Shown here in pieces: positions 34,930 to 43,047 of a stretch of 49,393 bases of DNA. The DNA is from Gemmatimonadota bacterium (GTDB lineage Bacteria > Gemmatimonadota > Gemmatimonadetes > Longimicrobiales > Gaopeijiaceae). A model generated the notes under the pieces. The model saw only the letters and a program-made list of their open reading frames with translations, ran no database searches and was not told the DNA's origin. The stretch is from contig JAURER010000021.1 in NCBI GenBank assembly GCA_030827315.1, positions 1 to 49,393 of the forward strand. Reading direction: 5' to 3'. Each line of letters starts with the position of its first letter. Within the stretch, counting starts at the first letter, position 1. The translations under genes were made by a program, and so were the position numbers.

Positions 34930-36693
34930 TCAGCCACGGCGTCGCCCGAGCCAGGCGCGAAAATCCTTCAGTGACTTCGTGTTAAGGACGTCGGGGGCCT
35001 CGAGCCACCCTCGGCGCGCCTGGTCCACGCCGAAGCGCATGTTCTCGAGCCCTGCGGGGCTGTGGGCATCGGTGCTGATCACGACGGGAACGCCCAGCTC
35101 CTTCGCACGATGCACGTGCACGTCGCTGAAGTCGAGCCGGTTCGGGTTCGCGTTCAGCTCCACCGCCACCTTCAGCTCCGCCGCCGCCACCAGCACCGCC
35201 TCGACGTCGAGCTCGAACGACTCGCGCCGGTTGATGAGCCGTCCGGTGGGATGCGCCAGGATGTCGACCGACGGATGCGCCATCGCCCTCAGGACGCGCT
35301 CGGTCATGGTCCCGCGGTCCTGGTCCATGAAGGAGTGGACCGAGATCACCACCACGTCGAGCTCCTCGAGAATCTCGTCGGGCATGTCCAGCGAGCCGTC
35401 CTTCAGGATGTCGATCTCCACGCTGCGGAAGATCTCGATCCCCTTCACCCGCTCCCGGACCTCGGCGATCTCCTCCCACTGCTTCCGGGCCCGTTCCGGC
35501 GTGAGCCCCTGGACCATCGCCATCGCCTGGCTGTGATCCGTGAGGGCGAGATACTCGTACCCGAGCTTCGTGCACGCCCGCGCCATCTCCTCGATGGACG
35601 CCTTACCGTCGCTCCAGGTGGAGTGCATCTGGAGATCCCCGCGGATGTCGTCGAGCTCGACGAGCGTCGGGAGGCGATCCTCGCGCGCCGCCTCCACCTC
35701 GCCGCGGTTCTCCCGGAGCACCGGCGGTACCCAGGCCATCCCGAGGGCGGAATAGACCTCCTGCTCGGTAGCGCCAGCCAGCCGCTCCCCACCTTCCTTG
35801 CCGAGGGCCTCCGGGTCCTCGCCTTCCGGAATGCGGAACACGCCCCACTCGTTCACCCGCAGCCCCTGGCGCACGGCCCCCGTGCGCAGCACGACGTTGT
35901 GCTCCTTCGAGCCCGTGAAGTAGACGAGGGCGGACCCGAACGAGCGCGTCGGGATCACGCGCAGGTCCACCTGCAGGCCGGAGTGCAGCACGATGCTTCC
36001 CTTGGTGGGTCCGGCGCCGAGGACCCGCGCAGCGCCCTCGAACGCCACGAAATGATCCACTGCCGGCGTGCCGTCGCCCTCGCATCGCGCCAGGAGATCG
36101 ACGTCGCCGATGGTCTCCTTCCGGCGGCGCAGGCTACCCGCGATCTCGATCTCCTCCACGCCCGGTGCCTTCTCCACCCAGCGCAGCAGCCCCTCGATGA
36201 GCTGCTCGGCCTCGTGGATCTGGAATCGTCCGGTGTGCTTGCGGTAGTCCTCGATGGAGCGGCGGATCTTCTCCACGCTCTTCTTCCCGAAGCCTGCGAG
36301 CTCCTCGACCGTTCCTGCATCCAGCTGGACCTCGAGTTCTTCCACGGTCTTCACGTCGAGCTCGTCGAACAGCTTCTTCGCCTTCTTCGGTCCCACGCCG
36401 TCGAGGCGGACGAGCTCCACGAGAGTGATGGGGATCTCAGCCGTCACCTCGTCGAGTCGGTTGATGTGCCCAGTCTCGAGCAGTTCGACGATGTGAGCGG
36501 CGACATTGTCGCCGATGGCGGGAAGCTCGGTCAGGTCCTCGCCGGCCTCGGCCATCGCCGCGATGGGCCGACTGAGGCTCTCGATGGTGTTGATCGCGTT
36601 CCGGTAGGCCCGGATACGGAACGGGTTGGCGCCCTGGATTTCCAGCAGGTCGGCCAGCGTCTCCAGTACGCGGGCAATGTCCAGATTCTCCAT
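34930..36693 (-). CDS. polX: DNA polymerase/3'-5' exonuclease PolX
   Basis: A 587-residue family X polymerase that fills short gaps in base-excision repair and carries an exonuclease/AP-processing PHP domain. The N-terminal helix-hairpin-helix region (NPFRIRAYRNAI, LPAIGDNVAAHIVELL, LDGVGPKKAKKLF) binds DNA. The nucleotidyl-transferase site has GSLRRRKETIGDVDLL, with the two Asp of GDVD, and LQVDLRV for the third Asp. The PHP domain holds MHSTWSDG, LALTDHS, ISVHSFMDQD, DILAHPTGR and STDAHSPAGL, all needed for the tri-metal centre. The ATG at 36693 is chosen for GAGGGGG upstream. It lies 36 bases after the ligA stop on the same strand, suggesting gap filling and sealing by one transcript. Confidence 0.95.
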   Translation of the reverse strand: MENLDIARVLETLADLLEIQGANPFRIRAYRNAINTIESLSRPIAAMAEAGEDLTELPAIGDNVAAHIVELLETGHINRLDEVTAEIPITLVELVRLDGVGPKKAKKLFDELDVKTVEELEVQLDAGTVEELAGFGKKSVEKIRRSIEDYRKHTGRFQIHEAEQLIEGLLRWVEKAPGVEEIEIAGSLRRRKETIGDVDLLARCEGDGTPAVDHFVAFEGAARVLGAGPTKGSIVLHSGLQVDLRVIPTRSFGSALVYFTGSKEHNVVLRTGAVRQGLRVNEWGVFRIPEGEDPEALGKEGGERLAGATEQEVYSALGMAWVPPVLRENRGEVEAAREDRLPTLVELDDIRGDLQMHSTWSDGKASIEEMARACTKLGYEYLALTDHSQAMAMVQGLTPERARKQWEEIAEVRERVKGIEIFRSVEIDILKDGSLDMPDEILEELDVVVISVHSFMDQDRGTMTERVLRAMAHPSVDILAHPTGRLINRRESFELDVEAVLVAAAELKVAVELNANPNRLDFSDVHVHRAKELGVPVVISTDAHSPAGLENMRFGVDQARRGWLEAPDVLNTKSLKDFRAWLGRRRG

Positions 36694-36729
36694 CGATGCG
36701 CCCCCTCGGCGCTCGCTATGCACACGCGA

Positions 36730-38811
36730 TCAGATGCCGTCGACCTCGATCGACCCGCCGTGCTCCCGGAGTTTCGCGAGGAATTCGTCGAAGTCGAGCA
36801 CCGGCACGCCCAGCTTCTCGGCCTTCTCGAGCTTCGATCCGGCGTTCTCTCCGGCCACCACGAAGACGGTCTTCTTCGACACCGATCCCGACGTCTTCCC
36901 GCCCACGCTGCGCCACGCGGTCTCGGCCACGACACGCGGCACCGGAATCGCGCCCGTGAACACCGCCGTCCCCAGCTCGGGCAGACCCATCGAGACCACT
37001 TCGACCTCCTCCGGCTCGACGCCGTGGGCCAGAATCGCGTCCACCGCCGCGGCGTTGCGCTCATCGGCGAAGAAGCCCGTGATCGCCTCGCTCATGCGGG
37101 GACCGATGCCGTCGATCGCCTCGAGCGCTTCCCGCTCCGCGGCGCGGATGGCGGCGAAGCTGCCGAAGCTCTCCGCGAGGGTCCGCGCCACGGTGACGCC
37201 GACCTCCGGAATGCCCAGGGCGATGAGGAACCGCTGCAGGTCCGGCGTGCGCTTCGAGGCGATCGCCTCGACGAGCGCACTGGCCGACTTCTCGGCGAAG
37301 CCCTCCAGCTCCACGAGCTGCTCGGGGCGCAGGTCGAAGAGCCCCGCGAGCTCCGTCACCAGCCCCGTCTCCACCAGGAGGTTCGCCGTCTCTTCGCCGA
37401 GCCCCTCGATGTCCAGCGCGGCACGGGAGCCGAAGTGGACGATGCGGCCCTTCAGCTGCGCCGCGCACCCCCACCGGTTTGCGCAGATGGTGCGAGGCCC
37501 GTCCTCGTACACGGCTGTGCCACACACCGGGCACTCGGTCGGCATCTCGAACGGCCCGGAGCGGTTCTCCCCCTTCTCGACGACCTCGACCACCTGCGGA
37601 ATCACGTCGCCCGCCCGCTGGATGCGGACGGTGTCGTGCTCGCGCAGATCCTTCCTCCTGAGTTCCTCGCGATTATGCAGCGAGGCTCGTGACACCGTCA
37701 CGCCTCCCACGACCACCGGCCGCAGCCACGCCACCGGCGTGAGCACGCCGGTGCGGCCGACCTGGATGTCGATCTTCTCGATCACCGTGACTTCCTGACG
37801 CGGCGCGAACTTGTACGCCATCGCCCACCGCGGATGATGCGAGGTCGCACCCATGGCCTGCCGCGCCGCCAGGTCGTCGAGCTTGATGACGACGCCGTCG
37901 ATCTCGTAGTCGAGCTCGTCGCGCTCCTCCTCGTACGCCGCCTGGTAAGCGAAAATCTCCTCGGGTGAGGAGACCGTGACGATCCGGTCGGGAACGCGGA
38001 AGCCCCACTCCCGGATCGCCTCGATGCCGGCGGAATCGGCTCCGAAGGTGACCCCTTCGGCAGCAAGGACATCGTAGACGAGCACGTCGAGCCTGCGCTG
38101 CGCGGTCAACCGCGGATCGAGCTGCCGAATCGCTCCGGCGGCCGAGTTTCGCGGAGAGGCATAGGGCTCGAGGCCGTGTTCCATGAGACCCTGGTTGAAC
38201 GCGGCGAAGTCCGAGATGTACATCATGACCTCGCCGCGCAGCGCGAGGAGCTTCGGTGCCGGCCGCACCTCGGTACGCAGCAGGAGCGGCACGGTCGGGA
38301 TGGTGCGGATGTTCTCGGTCACGCTCTCCCCTTCACGTCCGTTCCCGCGCGTGACCGCGCGCACCAGAACCCCGTCCTCGTATACGAGCTCGATGGACGC
38401 GCCGTCGAGCTTCGGCTCCACGATGTAGCGGGGCTCCACGCCCGTGCCGAGCGCCTTGCGCACACGCTCGTGGAACCGCTCGACGTCCTCCGACTTCTCG
38501 GACGAATCGAGCGACAGCATGGGAGCCACGTGTCGCACCGTCTCGAAGCGATCCTGCGGCGTGGCGCCCACGCGCTGCGTCGGAGACTCGGGTGTCACCA
38601 GCTCCGGATGTCGCTCCTCCAGCTCCTGGAGGCGGCGGTAGAGACGGTCGTACTCCGCGTCGCCGATCTCCGGACGGGCCTCCACGTAGTAGAGGAAGGC
38701 GTGCCGGTTGAGCTCGGCTCGGAGCTCCTCGACTTCGCGGACGATCTCGTCGGGAAGGGTCACGGCGTCGGCGGGAAAGCGGGCAGGGTCGGAGGGTGAA
38801 TATCGCCGCAT
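36730..38811 (-). CDS. ligA: NAD-dependent DNA ligase
   Basis: A 693-residue essential ligase that seals nicks using NAD. The N-terminal Ia domain has the YYVEARPEIGDAEYDRLYRRL pattern. The adenylation domain has VEPKLDGAS with the nucleophile Lys134, then TRGNGREGESVTENIRTI, LRGEVMM and DYEIDGVVIKLDD. The OB fold contains GRTGVLTPVAWLRPV. The zinc finger has four Cys (CPVCGTAVYEDG, then ICANRWGC), followed by helix-hairpin-helix repeats and a C-terminal BRCT domain ending VPVLDFDEFL. The ATG at 38811 is chosen for family length; the frame is open farther upstream only because it lies antisense to the amidohydrolase gene. It is the first gene of the ligA-polX unit. Confidence 0.96.
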   Translation of the reverse strand: MRRYSPSDPARFPADAVTLPDEIVREVEELRAELNRHAFLYYVEARPEIGDAEYDRLYRRLQELEERHPELVTPESPTQRVGATPQDRFETVRHVAPMLSLDSSEKSEDVERFHERVRKALGTGVEPRYIVEPKLDGASIELVYEDGVLVRAVTRGNGREGESVTENIRTIPTVPLLLRTEVRPAPKLLALRGEVMMYISDFAAFNQGLMEHGLEPYASPRNSAAGAIRQLDPRLTAQRRLDVLVYDVLAAEGVTFGADSAGIEAIREWGFRVPDRIVTVSSPEEIFAYQAAYEEERDELDYEIDGVVIKLDDLAARQAMGATSHHPRWAMAYKFAPRQEVTVIEKIDIQVGRTGVLTPVAWLRPVVVGGVTVSRASLHNREELRRKDLREHDTVRIQRAGDVIPQVVEVVEKGENRSGPFEMPTECPVCGTAVYEDGPRTICANRWGCAAQLKGRIVHFGSRAALDIEGLGEETANLLVETGLVTELAGLFDLRPEQLVELEGFAEKSASALVEAIASKRTPDLQRFLIALGIPEVGVTVARTLAESFGSFAAIRAAEREALEAIDGIGPRMSEAITGFFADERNAAAVDAILAHGVEPEEVEVVSMGLPELGTAVFTGAIPVPRVVAETAWRSVGGKTSGSVSKKTVFVVAGENAGSKLEKAEKLGVPVLDFDEFLAKLREHGGSIEVDGI

Positions 38812-38944
38812 CGCCCGGTCCGCGGCACCGCCCCGAGCCGGGAGCGTGGCGCGATCGACCTTCGCTGTGGGTCTTGCGGACTCCGCGGCAGGGCCGACCT
38901 TCACCGCGGGATTCGGAAGATTCGAGACGCACCCTGGAGGGGTC

Positions 38945-40579
38945 ATGAAGAGGTTCCACTCGCTGCTGCGCGCCACGCTCGCGCTCGCGGCCGTCGCTGT
39001 CCTGGCCGGTAACGCGCTCGCCCAGCAGGGAGGCATGGAAGAGACCAACCGGCGCCGAGCGGACGAGGGAGACGGGCCGCACGACAGGCTGATCCTTCGC
39101 GGCGGCATCTACATCGACGGCGCCGGCAGCCCTCCGCTGGGTCCGGTCGACATCGTCGTCGAAGACGACCGCATCGTGAGCATCGAGGCGGTCGGCTTCC
39201 CGGGCGCACCCATCAACGAGGCCCGTCGTCCCCAGGGTGCGACGCGCGAGATCGACGTCTCGGGCATGTACATCCTCCCGGGCCTCGTCGACATGCACGT
39301 CCACACCGGTGGCGCCGGGAAGGCGCCGCAGGCCGAGTACACGCACAAGCTCTGGATGGGCAACGGCGTCACCACGGCCCGCGGGGTCGGCTTCGGGCCC
39401 ATGATGTGGTCGCTGCAGCAGAAGGCGCTCGCCGAGAGGAACGAGATCGTCGCGCCGCGCATGTTCGTCTACGCCCGCCCCGGCGAGGGGTGGGACCGCG
39501 GAGCCGTCGACTCCCCCGAAGCGGCGCGCGAGTGGGTCCGCTGGGCGGCGCAGGTCGACGTGCAGGGTGCGAAGATCGACGGTCTCAAGCTGACGTCGTA
39601 CCCGCCCGCGATCATGGAAGCGCTGATCGATGAGGCGCACCAGCACGGCCTCGGCACCGTCGCACACCTCGCGCAGACCGGCGTCGCCCGCATGAACGCG
39701 CTCGACGCGGCCGAGCTGGGTCTCGACATGATGACCCACTACTACGGGCTCTTCGAAGCGCTCTTCGAGGGACGAACCATCCAGGACTTCCCGGCAGACT
39801 ACAACTATCAGAACGAGCAGCACCGCTTCGGTCAGGTCGGCCGGCTCTGGCAGCAGTCCGCGGAGCCGGGCTCGGAAGCGTGGAACGCGCTCATCGAGCG
39901 CTTCCTCGAGCTCGACTTCGCCATCGACCCGACGATGACCATCTACGAGGCCAGTCGCGACGTGATGCGCGCCCGCGAAGCCGAATGGCACGAAGAGTAC
40001 ACGCTCCCGACCCAGTGGGACTTCTATCAGCCCAGCCGTCAGGCCCACGGCTCGTACTGGTTCTACTGGACGACCGAGGACGAGTACCACTGGGGGAAGT
40101 TCTACGAGAAGTGGATGCGCTTCCTCAACGACTACAAGAACGCCGGCGGCATCGTCACCACGGGTTCGGATTCGGGCTTCATCTACAAGCTCTACGGCTT
40201 CGACTACATCCGTGAGCTCGAACTGCTCCGCGAAGCGGGCTTCAATCCGCTCGAGGTGATCCGGGCTGCGACGTACCACGGCGCCCTTCAGCTCCACAAG
40301 CCGAAAGGGCTCGAGAACGACCTCGACTTCGGCGTGCTCGAGGTCGGAGCCAAGGCCGACATGATCGTCGTCGAGGAAAACCCGCTCGAGAACCTCAAGG
40401 TGCTCTACGGCACCGGCACGCCGCGACTCAACGACGAGACCGGCGAAGTCGAGCGGGTGGGCGGCGTGAAGTACACGATCAAGGACGGGATCGTGTACGA
40501 CGCGAAGCAACTCCTCGAGGACGTACGGGAGATGGTGCGCCAGGCGAAGGCGAATCCGGTGTCCGAGGAGGGCTGGTAG
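38945..40579 (+). CDS. Secreted amidohydrolase
   Basis: A 544-residue exported metal-dependent hydrolase of the amidohydrolase superfamily. The signal peptide ends NALAQQGG. The N-terminal strand domain leads to LPGLVDMHVHTGG, with metal ligands His118 and His120. Further ligand candidates are His in GLGTVAHLAQ and MTHYYG, and Asp in TTGSDSGF; a possible carbamylated Lys lies in KIDGLKLTSYP. The closing domain has GVLEVGAKADMIVVEENPLENL, typical of the imidazolonepropionase/dihydroorotase/prolidase branch. Some relatives cleave Xaa-Pro dipeptides or degrade mycotoxins, but no substrate can be assigned. GGAGGGG stands before the ATG at 38945. The promoter for this gene and divergent ligA lies in the 133-base gap. 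Confidence 0.85.
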   Translation: MKRFHSLLRATLALAAVAVLAGNALAQQGGMEETNRRRADEGDGPHDRLILRGGIYIDGAGSPPLGPVDIVVEDDRIVSIEAVGFPGAPINEARRPQGATREIDVSGMYILPGLVDMHVHTGGAGKAPQAEYTHKLWMGNGVTTARGVGFGPMMWSLQQKALAERNEIVAPRMFVYARPGEGWDRGAVDSPEAAREWVRWAAQVDVQGAKIDGLKLTSYPPAIMEALIDEAHQHGLGTVAHLAQTGVARMNALDAAELGLDMMTHYYGLFEALFEGRTIQDFPADYNYQNEQHRFGQVGRLWQQSAEPGSEAWNALIERFLELDFAIDPTMTIYEASRDVMRAREAEWHEEYTLPTQWDFYQPSRQAHGSYWFYWTTEDEYHWGKFYEKWMRFLNDYKNAGGIVTTGSDSGFIYKLYGFDYIRELELLREAGFNPLEVIRAATYHGALQLHKPKGLENDLDFGVLEVGAKADMIVVEENPLENLKVLYGTGTPRLNDETGEVERVGGVKYTIKDGIVYDAKQLLEDVREMVRQAKANPVSEEGW

Positions 40580-40585
40580 GCGTCC

Positions 40586-40605
40586 ACGGGCGCAGCGGCG
40601 CCCGT
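40586..40605 (+). terminator. Hairpin after the amidohydrolase gene
   Basis: ACGGGCGC (40586-40593) and GCGCCCGT (40598-40605) form a perfect eight-pair stem with loop AGCG, six bases after the stop codon. It lacks a T tract but is well placed. Confidence 0.5.
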
Positions 40606-40757
40606 CCGCGCGGTTCCTGCGTCCATGGCCTCCTGAACGACCGGATCATGCATGCTGGGTAATCGCAGACGTGGCCCTTCCCCCTCCTCGAACCTCACGC
40701 GATGCTCGAACCCGCAGGCCGACTTCAGGCACTCGAAGCCGACGTGGGGCCGCGTCG

Positions 40758-41501
40758 ATGACCGGCTTCTCCCGCCAGGACGCTTCCGTGCGTGCCGCAA
40801 GCAGCGGGCTGATCCGGCTCCTCAGGGACGAACACCATGCAGGCCGCGCTCGCTGGCCCAACTTCGACACGATCACCACCGGGGCCCAGTACCGGCACCT
40901 CCACCGCCTCTGCGACACGTGGCTCCCTGCAGGCGGACACATTCTCGACTGGGGCGCCGGCACCGGCCACGCATCCCTCTACCTCTCGCGCGTCGGGCAC
41001 CCGGTCACGGGATTCTCGTTCGAGGAGTTCTCGTTCGAGGACCTGCTCGATGGTCTCCCGTATCGATTCGTACCGGGTCAGGCCTCGGAGCCTACCCTCC
41101 TCCCCTTCGCAGACGACGAATTCGACGGCGCGCTCTCGGTCGGAGTCCTCGAACACGTGCGCGAGACTGGCGGCACCGAGGCTGGAAGCCTCGCGGAGCT
41201 GCACCGTGTGCTGCGTCGGGGCGGTGTCCTGGTATGCGTGCACCTTCCCAACGCCACGAGCTGGATCGAGGCGGTCGCGCGGCGTAGAGAGGGTGCGCAC
41301 GTCCACCCGTACGTGTACCACCCACGCGACGTCGTCCGGATGTTCGAGGACGCCGGCTTCGACATCGAGAGCCGGGGCCGCTACGCGATTCTTCCGAGGA
41401 ATCAGGTCGCGCGGATCTTTCCTCGTGCCCTGTGTGACGCGGAATGGTTCCGTCGCCTGTACGATCTCGCGGACTCCGCAGGCGCATTTCTGGTGCCGTA
41501 G
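40758..41501 (+). CDS. Class I SAM-dependent methyltransferase
   Basis: A 247-residue methyltransferase. Motif I reads ILDWGAGTGHASLYLSRVGHPVTGFSF (SAM loop). FADDEFDGALSVGVLEHV is motif II with the family's Asp, and ELHRVLRRGGVLVCVHLPN is the region after strand 4, as in UbiE/COQ5 and small-molecule methyltransferases. The C-terminal region has HPYVYHPRDVVRMFEDAGFDIES, a cap that likely selects the substrate. The start ATG at 40758 has no strong ribosome-binding site; the frame is open from 40671. Neither neighbour suggests the acceptor, and its partner may be elsewhere. Confidence 0.8.
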   Translation: MTGFSRQDASVRAASSGLIRLLRDEHHAGRARWPNFDTITTGAQYRHLHRLCDTWLPAGGHILDWGAGTGHASLYLSRVGHPVTGFSFEEFSFEDLLDGLPYRFVPGQASEPTLLPFADDEFDGALSVGVLEHVRETGGTEAGSLAELHRVLRRGGVLVCVHLPNATSWIEAVARRREGAHVHPYVYHPRDVVRMFEDAGFDIESRGRYAILPRNQVARIFPRALCDAEWFRRLYDLADSAGAFLVP

Positions 41502-41581
41502 CTCACACAGAACCACTTCGTCGTCGCACGTGCCCGATGAGGTGAGTGACCCCGGCGCGCCTGCCACTCATCCCGACGAGA

Positions 41582-41767
41582 CTAACCGCCCGGTCGTCGC
41601 GGGACGTGCTTTTCCAGCATGCGACGGCGGACCAGGCCCCCGTACACGTCGCCATCCGTGTCCACGCCGACCGCCTCGGCTCCGCTGTGCGGGTCGATCC
41701 GGACTCCGCTCGAGCCCTCGAGACGTTTGGTGGGCGTCGCACCACCGTGTATTGTTCCGCCGCCCAT
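41582..41767 (-). pseudogene. Remnant of a beta-propeller (NHL/SMP-30-like) protein, C-terminal blade
   Basis: A 61-codon minus-strand frame ends at the TAG 41582-41584. The second half reads GVRIDPHSGAEAVGVDTDG, then DVYGGLVRRRMLEKHVPRR. This is very like the last blade of NHL-repeat or SMP-30/gluconolactonase-like propellers, where a Gly-Ala-Glu-(Gly/Ala)-Val-x-Val-Asp strand is followed by Gly-Asn-Val-Tyr and a basic tail. Upstream of 41767 the frame runs antisense to the class V aminotransferase, so the rest of the propeller is gone. The ATG at 41767 falls in the CCATGG that also gives the aminotransferase start. It is either a gene fragment left by recombination or a very small conserved protein. 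This gap holds nothing else that I can see. Confidence 0.42.
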
Positions 41768-42956
41768 GGAAGCACTGAACGTCACCGCGCTGCGCGCGGA
41801 CACTCCCGGTGTGGCCCACCGCGTCCACCTGAACAACGCCGGAGCATCGCTGATGCCCTCTCCGGTCCTGGACGCCATTCGTGGGCACCTCGACCTGGAG
41901 GCCCGCATCGGAGGGTACGAGGCCGCGGAAGAAGCGGCGCCGGCCATCGCGAACGCGTACGCCGACGTAGCCCGGCTTCTCAACACGACACCCGACCGGG
42001 TCGCCATGACGGAGCACGCCACCGCTGCGTTTGTCACGGCCCTCTCTTCGATCCGGCTTAGCGCGGGCGACGTGATCCTGACCACGCGCCACGACTACGT
42101 CTCGAACCAGATCCAGTACCTGTCGCTGGCCGACCGGCTCGGCGTGGAGATCGTCCGAGCCCCCGACGCACCCGAAGGCGGCGTCGACCTCCTGGCGATG
42201 GAGGAGCTCATCCACCGGCGGCGTCCCAGGCTCGTGGCGGTCACGCACATCCCCACGAACTCGGGACTCGTCCAGGATGTGGCGGCCGTGGGCGCCATGT
42301 GCCGCGCGCGGGACGTCTGGTACCTGGTGGACGGGTGTCAGTCGGTGGGGCAGATGCCGATCGACGTGGAGAACATCGGCTGCGACTTCTTCTCCGCCAC
42401 CGCCCGGAAATTCCTGCGGGGCCCGAGGGGCGCCGGCTTCCTGTGCGTCTCGGACCGCGTCCTCGACGGCGGCCTCGAGCCGCTCTTCCCCGACATGCGG
42501 GGAGCCGACTGGATCGACGACGATCTCTACCAGCCTGCGCCGGACGCACGGCGCTTCGAAACGTGGGAGTTCGCGTGGGCCCTCGTCCTCGGCACCGGCG
42601 CGGCGGCGGCGTATGCCAACGCGCTCGGGCTCGAGGCCGTCCGGGACCGGGCACGCGCACTGGCATCCAATCTGCGCGCGCGCCTGCCCGAGGTGCGTGG
42701 CTGTCGCGTCCTCGACCGCGGGGCCGAACTGGGCGCCCTCGTTACCGCATCCTTCGAGGGACACGTGCCCGCCGAGTTGGTCGCCGAGCTTCGGCGCCGC
42801 GGCATCAATACCTCGTCGCAGACCCGCATCGACGCCGTCCTCGACTACGACCAGAAGGGTGTCGACGGAGCGCTGCGCATGTCGCCGCACTACTTCAACG
42901 ACGATTCCGACCTGGATGCGCTCATCGGCGCCCTGGGGGAGATCGTCGGATCCTGA
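41766..42956 (+). CDS. Class V PLP-dependent aminotransferase / lyase
   Basis: A 396-residue enzyme of the cysteine desulfurase-like fold. It opens with VHLNNAGASLMPSPVLDAI and contains RVAMTEHATAAFVTALSSI and VAVTHIPTNSGLVQDV. DGCQSVGQMPIDV includes the Asp that pairs with the pyridine ring, and SATARKFLRGPRGAGFL carries the Schiff-base Lys. The C-terminal region has SSQTRIDAVLDYDQKGVDGALRMSPHYFN, ending in the Arg-Met-Ser strand. A catalytic Cys loop typical of desulfurases is not visible, so an aminotransferase, C-S lyase or epimerase function is more likely than IscS-type sulfur transfer. The ATG at 41766 fits family length. The gene ends before a hairpin at 42962-42991. Confidence 0.85.
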   Translation: MEALNVTALRADTPGVAHRVHLNNAGASLMPSPVLDAIRGHLDLEARIGGYEAAEEAAPAIANAYADVARLLNTTPDRVAMTEHATAAFVTALSSIRLSAGDVILTTRHDYVSNQIQYLSLADRLGVEIVRAPDAPEGGVDLLAMEELIHRRRPRLVAVTHIPTNSGLVQDVAAVGAMCRARDVWYLVDGCQSVGQMPIDVENIGCDFFSATARKFLRGPRGAGFLCVSDRVLDGGLEPLFPDMRGADWIDDDLYQPAPDARRFETWEFAWALVLGTGAAAAYANALGLEAVRDRARALASNLRARLPEVRGCRVLDRGAELGALVTASFEGHVPAELVAELRRRGINTSSQTRIDAVLDYDQKGVDGALRMSPHYFNDDSDLDALIGALGEIVGS

Positions 42957-42961
42957 GCGCT

Positions 42962-42991
42962 CGCGCGCAGGGCGAGGTTGCCCTTCGCGCG
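42962..42991 (+). terminator. Hairpin after the class V PLP enzyme
   Basis: The arms 42962-42973 and 42980-42991 pair 11 of 12 bases around a six-base loop, starting six bases past the stop codon. No T tract follows. Confidence 0.5.
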
Positions 42992-43047
42992 GTCGCGCCG
43001 GCATCTTCGCTGCGTCCGGCAACTTCCCGCGCCTGGTGCACTGAACC

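Noticed and set aside
40580-40757. Possible small genes before the methyltransferase
   Set aside because: Short frames on both strands have biased composition and no ribosome-binding site; nothing beyond the hairpin at 40586-40605 can be supported.
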